A stretch of 64,000 nucleotides of DNA, taken from Schizochytrium sp. TIO01. Lineage: Eukaryota > Sar > Bigyra > Thraustochytrida > Thraustochytriidae. A model generated the notes under the pieces. It worked only from the letters and a program-made list of their open reading frames with translations. It was not told the origin of the DNA and ran no database searches. Within the stretch, counting starts at the first letter, position 1. Each line of letters begins with the position of its first letter. Location of the stretch: contig SMSO01000031.1 of the NCBI GenBank assembly GCA_004764695.1, positions 9,521,761-9,585,760 of the forward strand, read 5' to 3'. The translations under genes were made by a program, and so were the position numbers. Below, one piece after another: positions 1 to 10,597 of the stretch.

Positions 1-2455
1 GGGACTCCTATTGTTTACATTAAGCGTCCTTAGCACTGGCAGCAAATAACGTCAGCGGGGTCAGGTTCCACTCCTTTTGCATTCGGGCGAGCGTGATTGA
101 TGCCTTTTCAGGCGGGCAGCCAGCGGTTGCTGAGAGATCTTGTGGGAACAGGTTTACCACGCCACGCCAGCCTGAAGCACTGACAGGGATCACTGTCGGA
201 TACGGCATACTTTAGGCTTCACGAGGTTTCCATTTCGTAATATTCATGACAACCTGAATGTGAGGAAGAGGAAGAAGAAAAAAAAGTGCGAAGAGAAGGT
301 TTTCTTCCCATGTATTCTATATTGTACATCGCATAACCATTTAGAGGCGTAGACATAATGTAGTTAGTTATGTTCAAAGTTATCTCATACATTGATCGCC
401 TAAAGTTACGCATCAAACTCATCAGTGCATTATAAATATAGAAAAAACAATCGCTCGTGTGAGTTTCAACTTGTTCTTCATCACGCTCCATCATCTTCAG
501 CATAAAGGCCAAAGCGGCTGACCTTGACACAATGATGACGGTTGGAAATTGGAATGGGTAACACAGGAGTTTCTTCGATGATCCACGATAACTATGTCTA
601 GTCACATCACGGTCTGCGATGCTTAGTCTAATTTTACAAAAATACAGGAGAACCTCAAGAAATCAACACGTTTTCTTTCCTTTTCTTTGTAACCCAACCT
701 CCAACCGCTGGACAAGGCCAACGGGGAACGTCGTCGGCAGCGCCAGCACCAGCGGAGAGAGCGAATGTAATTCATACCTACAAATCGCGACCCAGGAAGA
801 ATGAATTGAATTGGCCAAACTAAACGCGATATGGGAAAGAAAGCCTAGACCTTGGAGTTGCCATGTGTGGGCGGAGCATGTGCACACCCCAAATCGCCTT
901 AAACTTGGGGCGGCGCGTGCCACGATTAAAGGGGTTTACAAGGGGCACGGGAGCGCTGAGGACATATTTAAGGTACCTCTGCGGGGGAGGCGGCAGAGGC
1001 GGCGCGAGCCCAGACTTGGCGCTGCGCTCCCTCGCTCCCTCGCAGCGCAAGTCAGAGGACCCCGAGGACAACGAGCAGCTCGACGCGAGGCGCAGCTGAC
1101 GAGAGTCGCGTTATGGTGGAAGGCCTGCAGCAGGCTAGGAGCGCCCAGAAGCCGGAGACGGCCGCACTTGCCGCACACTACTACTTGCCATCGTCATGTG
1201 TTTCTGATAACGTTGATTTCCTCAATTTTTTCTTTCTCTCATTCTCTCTTTCTTTCTTTCTTTCTTTCTTTATGATGGCAATGGAAGGTATAAAAAAACT
1301 TTGATTTTTAATATTTGCTTAAAAAGTATGTATAGTATATACGATACATGGATTTAACACTTCGACTTTGTGGAAAGCAATGATATGTATAGTATAGATA
1401 GCTAAACATACATTTTGGGGTAAGCTACACTTACAAAGGCACTGAATGAAAGCTAAAAGAGAGGGGGCGAGGTCTTTCTCTAGTGCTCCACGAATCGGGT
1501 GAACAAATAACTTTACCGCTCTCCATGACCTACCTGCACGCTAAGAACATCTCTCTGCGAGCAGAGCCTGAGTTTGATAACGTATGGTGGCTCCTCGAGT
1601 GATGCTTGTGACTCGTGATTGATTGTGTTCTCCATCCGTGCATCGCTAATTCACAGATAGTGTAAAGTTCTCGCCAAACTTGAAAAGCCAAATGCTGTAG
1701 TTTAAGATTGAGAGGCGAAGCTGGCTGATTCTGAACGCGTAGAAGTACCGCGAGCTAGCAGCGTGTACTGCTACCGCCTTTAATACTACCAGCGACAGGG
1801 AGTTAGTGTATTCACGCCGATGATGGATGCAGTAGTAGTAGGTTTGTTTCTCTTTGAAAAGAGAAAGAATTCCCCAAAAGACAGACGCAGAGAGGGAGAG
1901 TGCGAAGGTGCACGCGCTGCACAGGGACTTAAAGGAAACTAAAAGGACACTGAAAGGACATTGAAAGGAGTTTAGATAAGCGCAATATGGTAGTTGAAAG
2001 ATGAGTTAAAGGAGAGTAAAAGGAGAGTAAAAGAAAGGCGTCGAGGACGAGAAGGAGATCGAGGTGGCGCCTGAGCTGTTTGTACGTGCTGAGCAAAGCG
2101 CGATCAATCGGTCAATCGATCAATCGATCAGGCTGCGTGCGAGTGCGTGTAGCTTGGCCGTGCGAGAAAGGCAACGTCGGGGGGTTGCTGTGGGCAGCGG
2201 ACTGGACCGGTGAGGAACGAGCGTTTTATAGAAAAGAAGAAGACCAGCTTGCTAGGTCGACGGCTTGTGCTTTCTTGCCTTGTCTCAGGTTGGCCGTACT
2301 TTGGTATTATCAATCTGTGAAAGTAGTCAAGGTTGGCGCTAGGATCGCGGGTAGAGCTTTCACAGAAGCGTAATACCGAAGAGAGCATTGTTGTGCTCGT
2401 GGAGAGCTTGAGTTAAGGTAGCTTTCTTTGGTGCTTGTTTAAGTTTCTGGGAATC
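1..2455. other. Left-edge intergenic region, no recognised gene
   Basis: I see no convincing gene. Bases 1-212 read differently from the rest (see the 20-208 entry). 811-1200 is GC-rich with overlapping short frames on both strands that do not resemble a protein. 1226-1271 is a pyrimidine TTTC tract. 1929-2037 is a degenerate purine-rich AAAGGA/GAGTAAAAG repeat, and 2100-2130 is an ATCGATCA repeat. The last few hundred bases probably contain the promoter and 5' leader of the gene starting at 2456. Confidence 0.5.
20..208 (-). CDS. Small ORF of unknown origin, bacterial-looking codon use
   Basis: A 62-codon frame with an ATG start, bounded by TAA directly upstream and ending TAA. Its codons (CTG ACC CCG CTG ACG, CGT, GTG) look enterobacterial rather than like the nuclear genes in this window, and base composition becomes AT-richer immediately beyond its start. 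I do not recognise the product. It could be a transferred or contaminating bacterial fragment at a contig end, or chance. There is no ribosome-binding site I would trust. Confidence 0.2.
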   Translation of the reverse strand: MPYPTVIPVSASGWRGVVNLFPQDLSATAGCPPEKASITLARMQKEWNLTPLTLFAASAKDA

Positions 2456-3241
2456 ATGGCTAAGGACAAGAAAAATGAGGTCGTCGAGGAGGAGGAGTAC
2501 TACGAGACCGGGAGTTCGTCCGACGAGGATTCGGATGACGATGACAGCAGCGAGTACGAGGAAGTCGAAGAGGAGGTCGTGACCGTGCCCAAACGGAACT
2601 CCAAAAAATCTACTCGCGCGCTTCTCCCTTGCGACAATTATCGTGTTGATATCGATGCGCCCACTTTTGGCACATGCAAATGTGGATGGCCCAAGATGGC
2701 GCACGAAAGCAAGCCTGAAAACAAGGCCGCTGAGGCCCTTTCCAAGCTTCACCATGACAAGACCGAGGTTGCACCCGCAAGTGGAGGTCCTTGCATGAAC
2801 TTTCGCCTCGATGTTACCGCCTCCGAGTTTGGTATGTGCAAATGTGGTTACCGCCAGAGTGAGCACAAGGCCAAGGCGGATAACCCAGCACGCAGGGCAT
2901 TGCAATCCCTCAAGGTGACTGCTGCTATGAAACCTGCTGTTAAGGCTGACCGTCCCTGCGATAATTACGTTGCTGATGTGACTGCCTCTGAGTTTGGTAT
3001 GTGTGTCTGTGGCTGGCATAAGAGCGAGCACGGCAAGAAGGAGGAAGATGCTGCTGCTAAGATGCTTCGTGACCTCCACGAACGCAATAAACATGTGAAT
3101 GAGAGTGCAGACCGTGTTGCGCTTGGAATTGAAGATGGCCCTGACGCAGGCAGTGCTGCTAAGAAATCTTCCGATGCCCCTACGCCCCAGGGAGTCGATT
3201 CTTCCACGCCAGCCAAAAAGGGCTGCTGCATTGTTATGTAA
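2456..3241 (+). CDS. Acidic CaaX protein with three C-x14-CxCG-x5-H repeats
   Basis: A 261-residue protein. The ATG at 2456 is chosen over an upstream in-frame TTG because it has A at -3 and G at +4. Residues 1-50 are strongly acidic (runs of D/E with Ser and Tyr). Three repeats follow: C59/C74/C76/H83, C113/C128/C130/H137 and C168/C183/C185/H192. Each has spacing C-x14-C-x-C-G-x5-H and a conserved FG before the second Cys, as expected for small metal-binding (probably zinc) modules. The tail is Lys-rich and ends GCCIVM, so C258-I-V-M is a canonical CaaX box, probably farnesylated, with C257 a possible palmitoylation site. Inference: a lipid-anchored peripheral membrane protein, perhaps an adaptor. 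The CKCGY-x4-H core resembles a short motif N-terminal to the SLOG region of TRPM channels (from memory), but no channel is present. Enzymatic function is not evident. Confidence 0.9.
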   Translation: MAKDKKNEVVEEEEYYETGSSSDEDSDDDDSSEYEEVEEEVVTVPKRNSKKSTRALLPCDNYRVDIDAPTFGTCKCGWPKMAHESKPENKAAEALSKLHHDKTEVAPASGGPCMNFRLDVTASEFGMCKCGYRQSEHKAKADNPARRALQSLKVTAAMKPAVKADRPCDNYVADVTASEFGMCVCGWHKSEHGKKEEDAAAKMLRDLHERNKHVNESADRVALGIEDGPDAGSAAKKSSDAPTPQGVDSSTPAKKGCCIVM

Positions 3242-5199
3242 GCCTTCTTTGCTGCGCTCCCCACCTTCCATTCCTCCCCTTCGTCTAAATCTCCTTGATT
3301 CGCTTACCACTTCTTCTCTCTCCGTTTTCTGCTGAGCATAATTGAATACCATACCCGTGGCCCTTCGTCTTATCAAAACCGATTTGTTGTTATTTTGTTC
3401 TATTCTCGCTTGCGTTGAAACTTAGTTCTTCGCTTCCCTCACATTCCCACACTCGGTTCTCTTTTCCTTCTTTTGCTAGCGTTTTCTCTCTGGGTAAGCC
3501 TACATTATTGTGTCCATGTGGTCCAGCTGTCTTTAAGCAGGCTTTTCCATTACCAAGATACGCTTAACCTCAACGCTTACATTTTCAACGTAGTAGTTCT
3601 TCCTCTTTTTTGCCCTTTCCTTAATAGAGATAACCTTAAAAGTCAATCCGAACTCCCTTGTGCGAGATATTCTTCATTTATTTTGCCCATTGCATTTTCT
3701 TCAAATATTCAAAAATCTATTACTTACGCGTTTCCTTTAAAGAAGGTGGACAATGCGCTAGTGCTAACAACATAAATGAATATTTCTTCCCGTTTTTTGT
3801 GAACCTGTGATTTTATGTTTCCAGCTTGCGGTGTGTTGTCTCGCTCGAAGGCATTATATAATATGAAGTTGTATATTCCTCTTTCCATCACAGTAGTCCA
3901 AGAACGCATTCAGAGCCTTCAGGGAAATGGACCCGAACGAATCCCTTATTTCTGGAGTGCTCGCAGACTACATTTCACGAAAGAGAGATTGCACTTTTGT
4001 TCACAATGCATTTGTGTCTTGCGATAATAGTACACGTATTTTTCTATACCATGGTGAAAACATTTATATTACATGTTTTCTCTTGAGTTTTCTGGGTAAC
4101 TAGACTACTCTCACGTGCATTTTTATACCCAGTACTGGTAGATTGTTTTAAAGGTTAAGTGGTACTATCTTGGAATCGAACGATCTTCTTCTTCTATTTT
4201 TTTAAAAGGAGAGAAGTAATTGCCCAATTTTAATTCCTGAACAAAACATATTAAGTTTTCACCAATATATTGATAAAGCAGTCCTGCGTTCTTATAGTTA
4301 CCAAAATATTACTTTTATAGATCTGTAGCTAAAAACCCCAGCCTTGAAAATTTAGTTTCTATCCCAGCAACACTATGTTGATTTGTTTGGAGGTTTCGAA
4401 TGCGGGTCCATTTATGCGTTAGATGTTTAAGGCGTTCTCCTATTTAGCTAGCATCAGCCAAAATAAAGCATTGCTGAAGCTTCTTGGTTTTCAACTTTTG
4501 CTAAGCAAGTATATTACACGGCACCGCGGTCCTTAAATGCCAACCCATTGCCCCAAAAAATCGCCATTCTCGAGCTGCTCTGTACACAACCCACTTGTCG
4601 AAAAACACCGTGCCACAAGCGATGCTGATAGATTGGACCCCGTGTGCTTGAGCACCTGGTAGATTTCATTTATCAAGCGAGATCACAGTGACCGAACAAG
4701 ATACCATAAAGACCTCCATCGTCCTTCTCCGAACCGAATGATCCCCGCACAACGATCGTTTCACGTTTCTTCTCAGCACAATCATCCAGTGTGCGTGCGT
4801 GTGTGCATGCGCATACCTGTGTAAATGTGTGCAAGTTAAGCGCAAACTGCACCTTTCCTCGACCAGATTCTCCTCAATTGACCACCACGAGCGCCGACTA
4901 CCTCGAGGATATCTCCACAACCGAGCTGTTCCTACTTCCTAGCGACAGCACCTGCAGCTGCGCTGACGCATATGCCCCGCGGCCGGGCCAGAGCCTGGAC
5001 CACTTGAAGAATCCTCTCAACGCATCCGTGCATCAAACTAGAGCCAACCAATCTCCTCCTCGCGCCTCTCTTCGCAGCTCTTCAACGCCCAAACCGCCTC
5101 AAAGCTCCGCTCCCACGAACCTGAAATCCATAACCCTCAAATGCATAAACTTTACACCAACAAAACAAAGCAAAATGTAATGTCGTCTGCCGGGGAGCC

Positions 5200-5262
5200 A
5201 TTAAAATACGCCCTTGCACCAATTAAAATACGCCCTTTATTAATTAAAATACGCGCTTGCGC
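5200..5262. repeat. Three-copy 21-22 bp direct repeat
   Basis: Three adjacent copies of a unit beginning ATTAAAATACGC start at 5200, 5222 and 5243 and diverge slightly at their 3' ends. Seen directly; no function inferred. Confidence 0.85.
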
Positions 5263-6198
5263 AAGCGCTCTTGTTCGTACCCTCCATATTAGCCATAGTA
5301 GTTTATTAAAACAAAACAAAAAAACCCACCACAAAGTGAGTGAGTGATGTGGAGGCTACTGAGGTCCTAGCGACGCTTAGGGATCTGTGATTGTAGCAAT
5401 AATAGTATCGAAAGGCTCTTCTTGGGAAGGAAGAGAAGAGAAAACCAAAAAACTCGAGAGCCAATGGGTGCCATGCGAATAAGGGACAAAGGGCGCTGTG
5501 TGCACCGCGATACGTTGGCGGGAAAAGCGCCGAGAAGCGAAGCGCGTTTTGCTCGAGTTCAAGATGGACTCGTGGCACAAGAAGTGGAGGAGTCGTTGGG
5601 ACCCATGCTCCGCGAAGGCGGGGTGCTGCACGTGAAGAGGTTGCGGGCGATTGTCTGGTTCTTGCCTGTGCGGAGTTCTACCGCTAGCCAGCGGCTGAGT
5701 TTGATGTGACGATGATGATCTTGGGTTATATATAATACTGACTGACTGACTGACACCCGGGTTTAGTTTGTGCAGAGAATGAGCGATCAATGACTTCTTT
5801 TAGCTGTTTAGAGGTTGTGGTGGACGTTGTTGGCGCTGAAGTTATGCGTGCGAATGACGCAGTTCGTTCGATGCTTGCCTTGCTTGCTTGCTTGATTGCT
5901 TTTGGAGAGTCCGCAGATCGTCACCATCGAGACGGACCCGGTGGCGACTGCCTTTGCGAACGTTTGCTCATTCGAGTTCGTAGCAGTAGATAAAAGCAAA
6001 CGCTCTCTAAGCTCTCCGTCATCATCCATGGCGATCACCATCGCCATCACCAATCGCAGAATCATAATGAATGATGCTTTCCGCTATTTCACAGAAAACC
6101 GCGATAAATCCACGTGAAAAGCCAAACCGCCCAAACACCCTCGGGCACGTTGAGCTCGTGGCGAACCTGGCCAGCATGCATCTCGGATTCCAAGCTTC

Positions 6199-6244
6199 AG
6201 AACTTGAACTCGAACTTGAGCTTGAAGTCGAACCTGAACTCGAG
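6199..6244. repeat. Degenerate GAACTT hexamer array
   Basis: About seven hexamers of the form GAACTT/GAACTC/GAGCTT/GAAGTC. They make the overlapping frame read as alternating Leu-Glu, which is low-complexity translation and not evidence of a protein. Confidence 0.75.
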
Positions 6245-7037
6245 AGAGCTGCAATACAGTATAAAAAGCATCAACAACGAAAGTGATTGAGAGAGGAAAT
6301 AGGAAATGAACAAATAAAAACTCTCACTGAAAAAGACCACGAGCCGAGGGCGTACGCGGGGTCCGGTAATATATTGCTGCGGCGCCTCAGGGAATCAAGA
6401 CCTGACAGAACAAACCTCGTACTCAAGCTGCCTCGAGGACGACGGCTCTGGCTCAGCCGCGGGGCCAGTCGCTACGGCGGAACTCGAGGGAAGCTTCTGC
6501 GTTTCACTGAAGGGTAAATCAAACAGCGGCGCCGCTCCTCGTGTCGCTGCAGGTTCTAACACTTTGAGAGTCCTCGGGGATTGACAGGCAGTCGGTCATT
6601 CATTCAATCCATTTGACATTGCAAAACCTCCTTGTTTCGTAGCTATACAAAAGGAACAAAATAGCTGAAAACGAAGCGCACGCGTGCTCGCCAAAGAAGA
6701 ACGAGGAACATAGAGCTCTGTCTGCGTGAGGAAAGCAAGCTGGCGAAGACTCGGGGAGGCGCACCACAATACCTTGAAAGATTGCGGAGCTAAGGTTGCC
6801 TGAGATTTAGGGTGCACCACAAAGGCGAGCGAGTGAACGTGCACAAACTTGCGAAATTGCCCCAGCTGGTACATCTTAGTTATACATTCATTGATACATA
6901 GAGAAGGTACAGAGGTTTACGTTTGCACACGCATATATATTCCTGTTTCCGGATCAGACTGCTGCAATCGTCGTTGACGGTGACAGCAGCTGCAATTTAG
7001 CAGGTGAAGCAAATATAGGTTCCCAGGGATCACAGAA

Positions 7038-9512
7038 ATGGGTGCACCGATTTTTGCTTTTCAATTGCTGCGGGCTGTTCTTAAGGTTGCCAATGTGGAG
7101 ACCTGGCTGCTCAGCCCGCTCCTGCTCATTGGCGTGCTTATGATCATCGGTGCCATCTTTGCAGGAAGTGTGGGCGGTAGGCTCATTCTGATTATCATTG
7201 CACTTGCGTGCCTTGGCTCATTCCTATACCTTTATCTTCGGGTACGAACATTCCCAGAGATACCAGACGATGACGACGTCGACCGAGTTCTCAAGGATGA
7301 TCCAGCGGCCTATCCAAAAGCCCCGGCCCAATTGCGTCGTGGCGAGCTCCTTTGTGATGGCAACAAATGGTTTCGAGATCGCTACGGTCGTCGTGTTATT
7401 CCGCGCGGTGTCAATCTCGCAGGTGGGAGTAAAATGCCCACACATCCCCTCGGTTTTACGCACTTAACTAAGGGCTTCTTCGACTGGGAACACGTAACTT
7501 TCCGTGATCGCCCATTTCCTCTCTCCGAAGGTCGAGAGCATCTTGCACGTCTTCGTTGCTGGGGATACACGTTCTTGAGATTTCTTGTTACCTGGGAGGC
7601 TGTAGAGCATGCTGGCCCCGGGAAATACGATGAGGATTATCTTTCATACCTCCGCGACGTCATTTCGCTCTGTGACGAGTTCAATATCTCTGTCTTTATT
7701 GATTTTCATCAAGATGTATGGAGTCGCTGGACAGGCGGTGATGGAGCACCTGCATGGACTCTCCTGAAATGCGGCTTTCACCTTGAAAAACTCGACGCCA
7801 GTGCAGCAGCGACAACCAAGCAGTCGTTTGGTGGTGCAAAGTACCCCAAAATGCTCTGGAACTCCAATCACCAACGTCTTGGCCCCGGCACCATGTGGAC
7901 CCTGTTTTTTGCTGGAAATGATTTTGCCCCTAAGACCATGGTGGATGGCGAACCTGTCCAAGAGTACCTTCAGTCCCGTTTTGCTGCCGCAGTAGCCAAG
8001 GTTGCCGAAACCCTGAAGGATGCACGTAATGTTGTGGGCTTTGATATTCTTAACGAGCCCTCGAATGGCTACGTTGGTATTAAAGACGCCACCGATATTT
8101 CTGATAATGCGTTTTACATGGGAGCTCGTGTCGCACCATGGGATGCTATGCGTCTTGGTGCTGGTATGACCCTGGATGTACCGTACTTTAAATCATTCCT
8201 TATGTATGCTGGAACACGGAAGTTAAACAAGCACAACGCCTGTGCTTGGACAGAGGGCCCCGCAAGCTGTGTTTGGTACCAGAATGGCGTATGGGAAATG
8301 GATAGCAATGGTGAACCAACGCTTCTCAAAAAGGATTATTTCGCCGTGAACCCCAAGACCGGCGAGCCGATTGACTTCCTTGCCGATTATGCCATTCCGT
8401 TCTGGAAGCGAGTTGCTAAGAGTATTCGGGAGCACATTCCGGATGCTATTATTTTTGCTGAACCTGTTCTCGACTTGGCTGACTTTGGTCAGGTTGATGC
8501 CCCGAAACTTAGTGACGAGGATGTTGGAGCCGGTTATGTATGGGCAAAACATTGGTATGATGGTATCACGCTTATGTCAAAACATTTCTCAAGGTATTTT
8601 GGCTTGGATTCTCTGCGCATGATACCGCTTCTGGGTCTTGAGCGCATCTATGCAGGCCATGGTAATTCGATGAAAGAGCTGGCCAAAGAATCATCTGAGC
8701 TTGGTTCTCGTGGTAGCCCTGTGCTCATTGGGGAGGTCGGTGTTCCCTTTGATATGAAGGAAGGCGAGTCCATTCGCAAAAATGAGCTCGGTGAGATCAC
8801 ATGCGCATGGAATGCTTCTTTGCGAGCTCTCGAACACTCAACTCTGGCGTTCACATTGTGGAACTACTCCCCTCAAAACACCCACGAGCACGGCGATAAC
8901 TGGAATGGAGAAGATCTCAGTATTTTCTCCCTGGACCACATCCATGACCCGGAGGATCTTCATTCTGGAGGTCGCGCTCTTCATGCTGTGATTCGCCCAT
9001 ATCCATTCTTGGTACCTGGTGACCCGATCAAATGCCGCTTTGATCCATACTCTCGCGATCGACACTTCTACTTCTCCTTTAAAGGGGATCCATTGCTGGC
9101 AGTCAATGAGGTTGTACTCTTTGTGCCCAAGTATCACTATCCCCGCGGTGTCGATGTGTATGTCAGTGATGGAACTTATGGAATTGATTGGGAGAAGCAA
9201 ACTCTGTACTGGCGTTACAATCAGGATTCGTCTCAAAAACACTGGATCACCCTTCGCAAGGTGCTTCCACCTCAACCCAAGTCTCAGGATAGCGCTACTT
9301 CATTTGATCTTGAGCAAGCCGCAATGCAGGAGGAGTGTGGAGACTCATCTGAAGACGACAAGAAAAAGGAGATCGAAATGAAGGAGCAAAACGCCAGTGG
9401 CAATCGGTCCACCCGGGTGCGATCTTCTTCCTCAGAATCTCAAGATGCCGACTCGGCACTCAAAGTTGTGCAGAGCTTCGATCTTGAGTCACAAACTTCC
9501 CTGCGGAAGTGA
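7038..9512 (+). CDS. Membrane-anchored GH5 glycosidase, EGCrP/Egh1 (glucocerebrosidase/steryl-glucosidase) type
   Basis: An 824-residue protein; the ATG has G at -3 and +4. Residues ~22-42 and ~48-67 are two hydrophobic segments forming an N-terminal membrane anchor, followed by an acidic linker. The GH5 TIM barrel starts with DRYGRRVIPRGVNLAGGSK. The acid/base is E340 in FDILNEP, the nucleophile is E566 in LIGEVGVPF, and DFHQDVWSRW (222-231) is typical of the family. A C-terminal beta domain and a ~75-residue charged Ser-rich tail follow; the tail carries SFDLE twice. The fungal relatives EGCrP1 and EGCrP2/Egh1 hydrolyse glucosylceramide and steryl beta-glucosides respectively. By homology this enzyme should cleave the beta-glucose of such lipids, but the exact substrate cannot be read from sequence. 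The membrane anchor would place it next to lipid substrate; which face of which membrane is unknown. Confidence 0.93.
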   Translation: MGAPIFAFQLLRAVLKVANVETWLLSPLLLIGVLMIIGAIFAGSVGGRLILIIIALACLGSFLYLYLRVRTFPEIPDDDDVDRVLKDDPAAYPKAPAQLRRGELLCDGNKWFRDRYGRRVIPRGVNLAGGSKMPTHPLGFTHLTKGFFDWEHVTFRDRPFPLSEGREHLARLRCWGYTFLRFLVTWEAVEHAGPGKYDEDYLSYLRDVISLCDEFNISVFIDFHQDVWSRWTGGDGAPAWTLLKCGFHLEKLDASAAATTKQSFGGAKYPKMLWNSNHQRLGPGTMWTLFFAGNDFAPKTMVDGEPVQEYLQSRFAAAVAKVAETLKDARNVVGFDILNEPSNGYVGIKDATDISDNAFYMGARVAPWDAMRLGAGMTLDVPYFKSFLMYAGTRKLNKHNACAWTEGPASCVWYQNGVWEMDSNGEPTLLKKDYFAVNPKTGEPIDFLADYAIPFWKRVAKSIREHIPDAIIFAEPVLDLADFGQVDAPKLSDEDVGAGYVWAKHWYDGITLMSKHFSRYFGLDSLRMIPLLGLERIYAGHGNSMKELAKESSELGSRGSPVLIGEVGVPFDMKEGESIRKNELGEITCAWNASLRALEHSTLAFTLWNYSPQNTHEHGDNWNGEDLSIFSLDHIHDPEDLHSGGRALHAVIRPYPFLVPGDPIKCRFDPYSRDRHFYFSFKGDPLLAVNEVVLFVPKYHYPRGVDVYVSDGTYGIDWEKQTLYWRYNQDSSQKHWITLRKVLPPQPKSQDSATSFDLEQAAMQEECGDSSEDDKKKEIEMKEQNASGNRSTRVRSSSSESQDADSALKVVQSFDLESQTSLRK

Positions 9513-10597
9513 GTGCAGCTTTCCGTCACTGTTTATAGCGTTGGATTTGACCTCTTTACTGCTCCTGTATACTCAAGACGCAAAAGATACAAACCATGTG
9601 TTTTCCCGTCTTTCAGTTTGTCTATTCCTCGGTACTACTGCTCCTTGTTTAACTAGTTGAACGCTCGCTGCTAATCCCTCGAGCATCTATTGCTTCAAAT
9701 AAAACAATTCAAAGAACATTGTCAAACTATGCATTCTTACCTTTGGATCTACAAACTTGCTCGCTCATGACCTCCATCCAAGGACAAATTCTTTTATTGA
9801 AGTGGCCATGCTACCGTTCCTTCATAGCAAAGCAGCTATAACAGCTGCGTCAGGTCTTCAAGTCTTTATATGCCAAGCCTTGGTAATTCCAGGTTTGCTG
9901 CATCAAACTTTACGTCCATTCATGTACCCTGTAAGACACAAAGCCCTGCAGAGTCCTAGTAGCAAACTTTCATGTACCAGTATTTACAATTATATTGATC
10001 CCTTAGCGCCTATACAGGTACTTGGAATGAGCCCTAAAAGGCTTTCAGCGACTGTCGTTATCTGTGTCTGGGTTGGGAGAACTGCAGGTTTTTCCGTGAT
10101 CTTTCGTTATTCGCACCCAGCGTGCATATTCATGAACAGCGTCCAGGCCATCGATGGTGTGCGCGGAAAAAGGGTTGTGCAAAATGTTTTGTGTTGTGGG
10201 TGGGAGAACAACTCCCACCGCAAGTTCACACGTGCTATGCGAATCGCCGAAACCATACGCTCTGACGGGAAGAATACCTATGTGGTGTCTGTGATCGGTG
10301 GAGCTAGTTTCTCAGCACACCCGGAGATAAATGCCAATAGCACTCTGCGATATTTAGAATAACCCCTGCGGAAAAAGACGAGATACTTGCTTGCAGTTTG
10401 GCACGTGCCTGCTGGTTCAATATTACTAGGAGGAATAACCAAAGTAGTCTCCAAGAGGAAGTAAAAAGTCTTCAGGTTGTGGTGCGTCAAGCAAACCTGT
10501 ACACAAAGACGTACCAGAGACATTTCAGTCCTGACAGCGGGCGCGTCGAGGTGCCTGTGTGAAGTGCGCTGCGGTACTGAAGAAGTTGCAAAAGGTA
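9513..10597. other. Intergenic region between GH5 and LtrA genes
   Basis: About 1.1 kb. It should contain the 3' UTR of the GH5 gene and the promoter and leader of the LtrA gene. One frame (9757-10362) is open for 201 codons from a TTG but has no recognisable motif. I see no repeat array. Confidence 0.5.

Larger units (their letters stand above)
3242..7037. other. Intergenic region, AT-rich, no recognised gene
   Basis: About 3.8 kb without a gene I can support. 3242-4500 is AT-rich, and its first part is probably the 3' UTR of the CaaX protein. 5200-5262 holds a three-copy 21-22 bp repeat. 5741-5753 is a GACT run. 6199-6244 is a degenerate GAACTT/GAACTC hexamer array. The stretch 6900-7037 is probably the 5' leader of the GH5 gene. 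Short frames here use non-ATG starts or are low-complexity. Confidence 0.5.

Noticed and set aside
2360-3376. 338-residue minus-strand frame
   Set aside because: It lies antisense to the CaaX/CxCG-repeat gene, has no recognisable domain, and is explained by that gene's codon composition.
9757-10362. 201-residue plus-strand frame upstream of the LtrA gene
   Set aside because: Begins with TTG, no recognisable motif, mixed composition; possible but not supportable.
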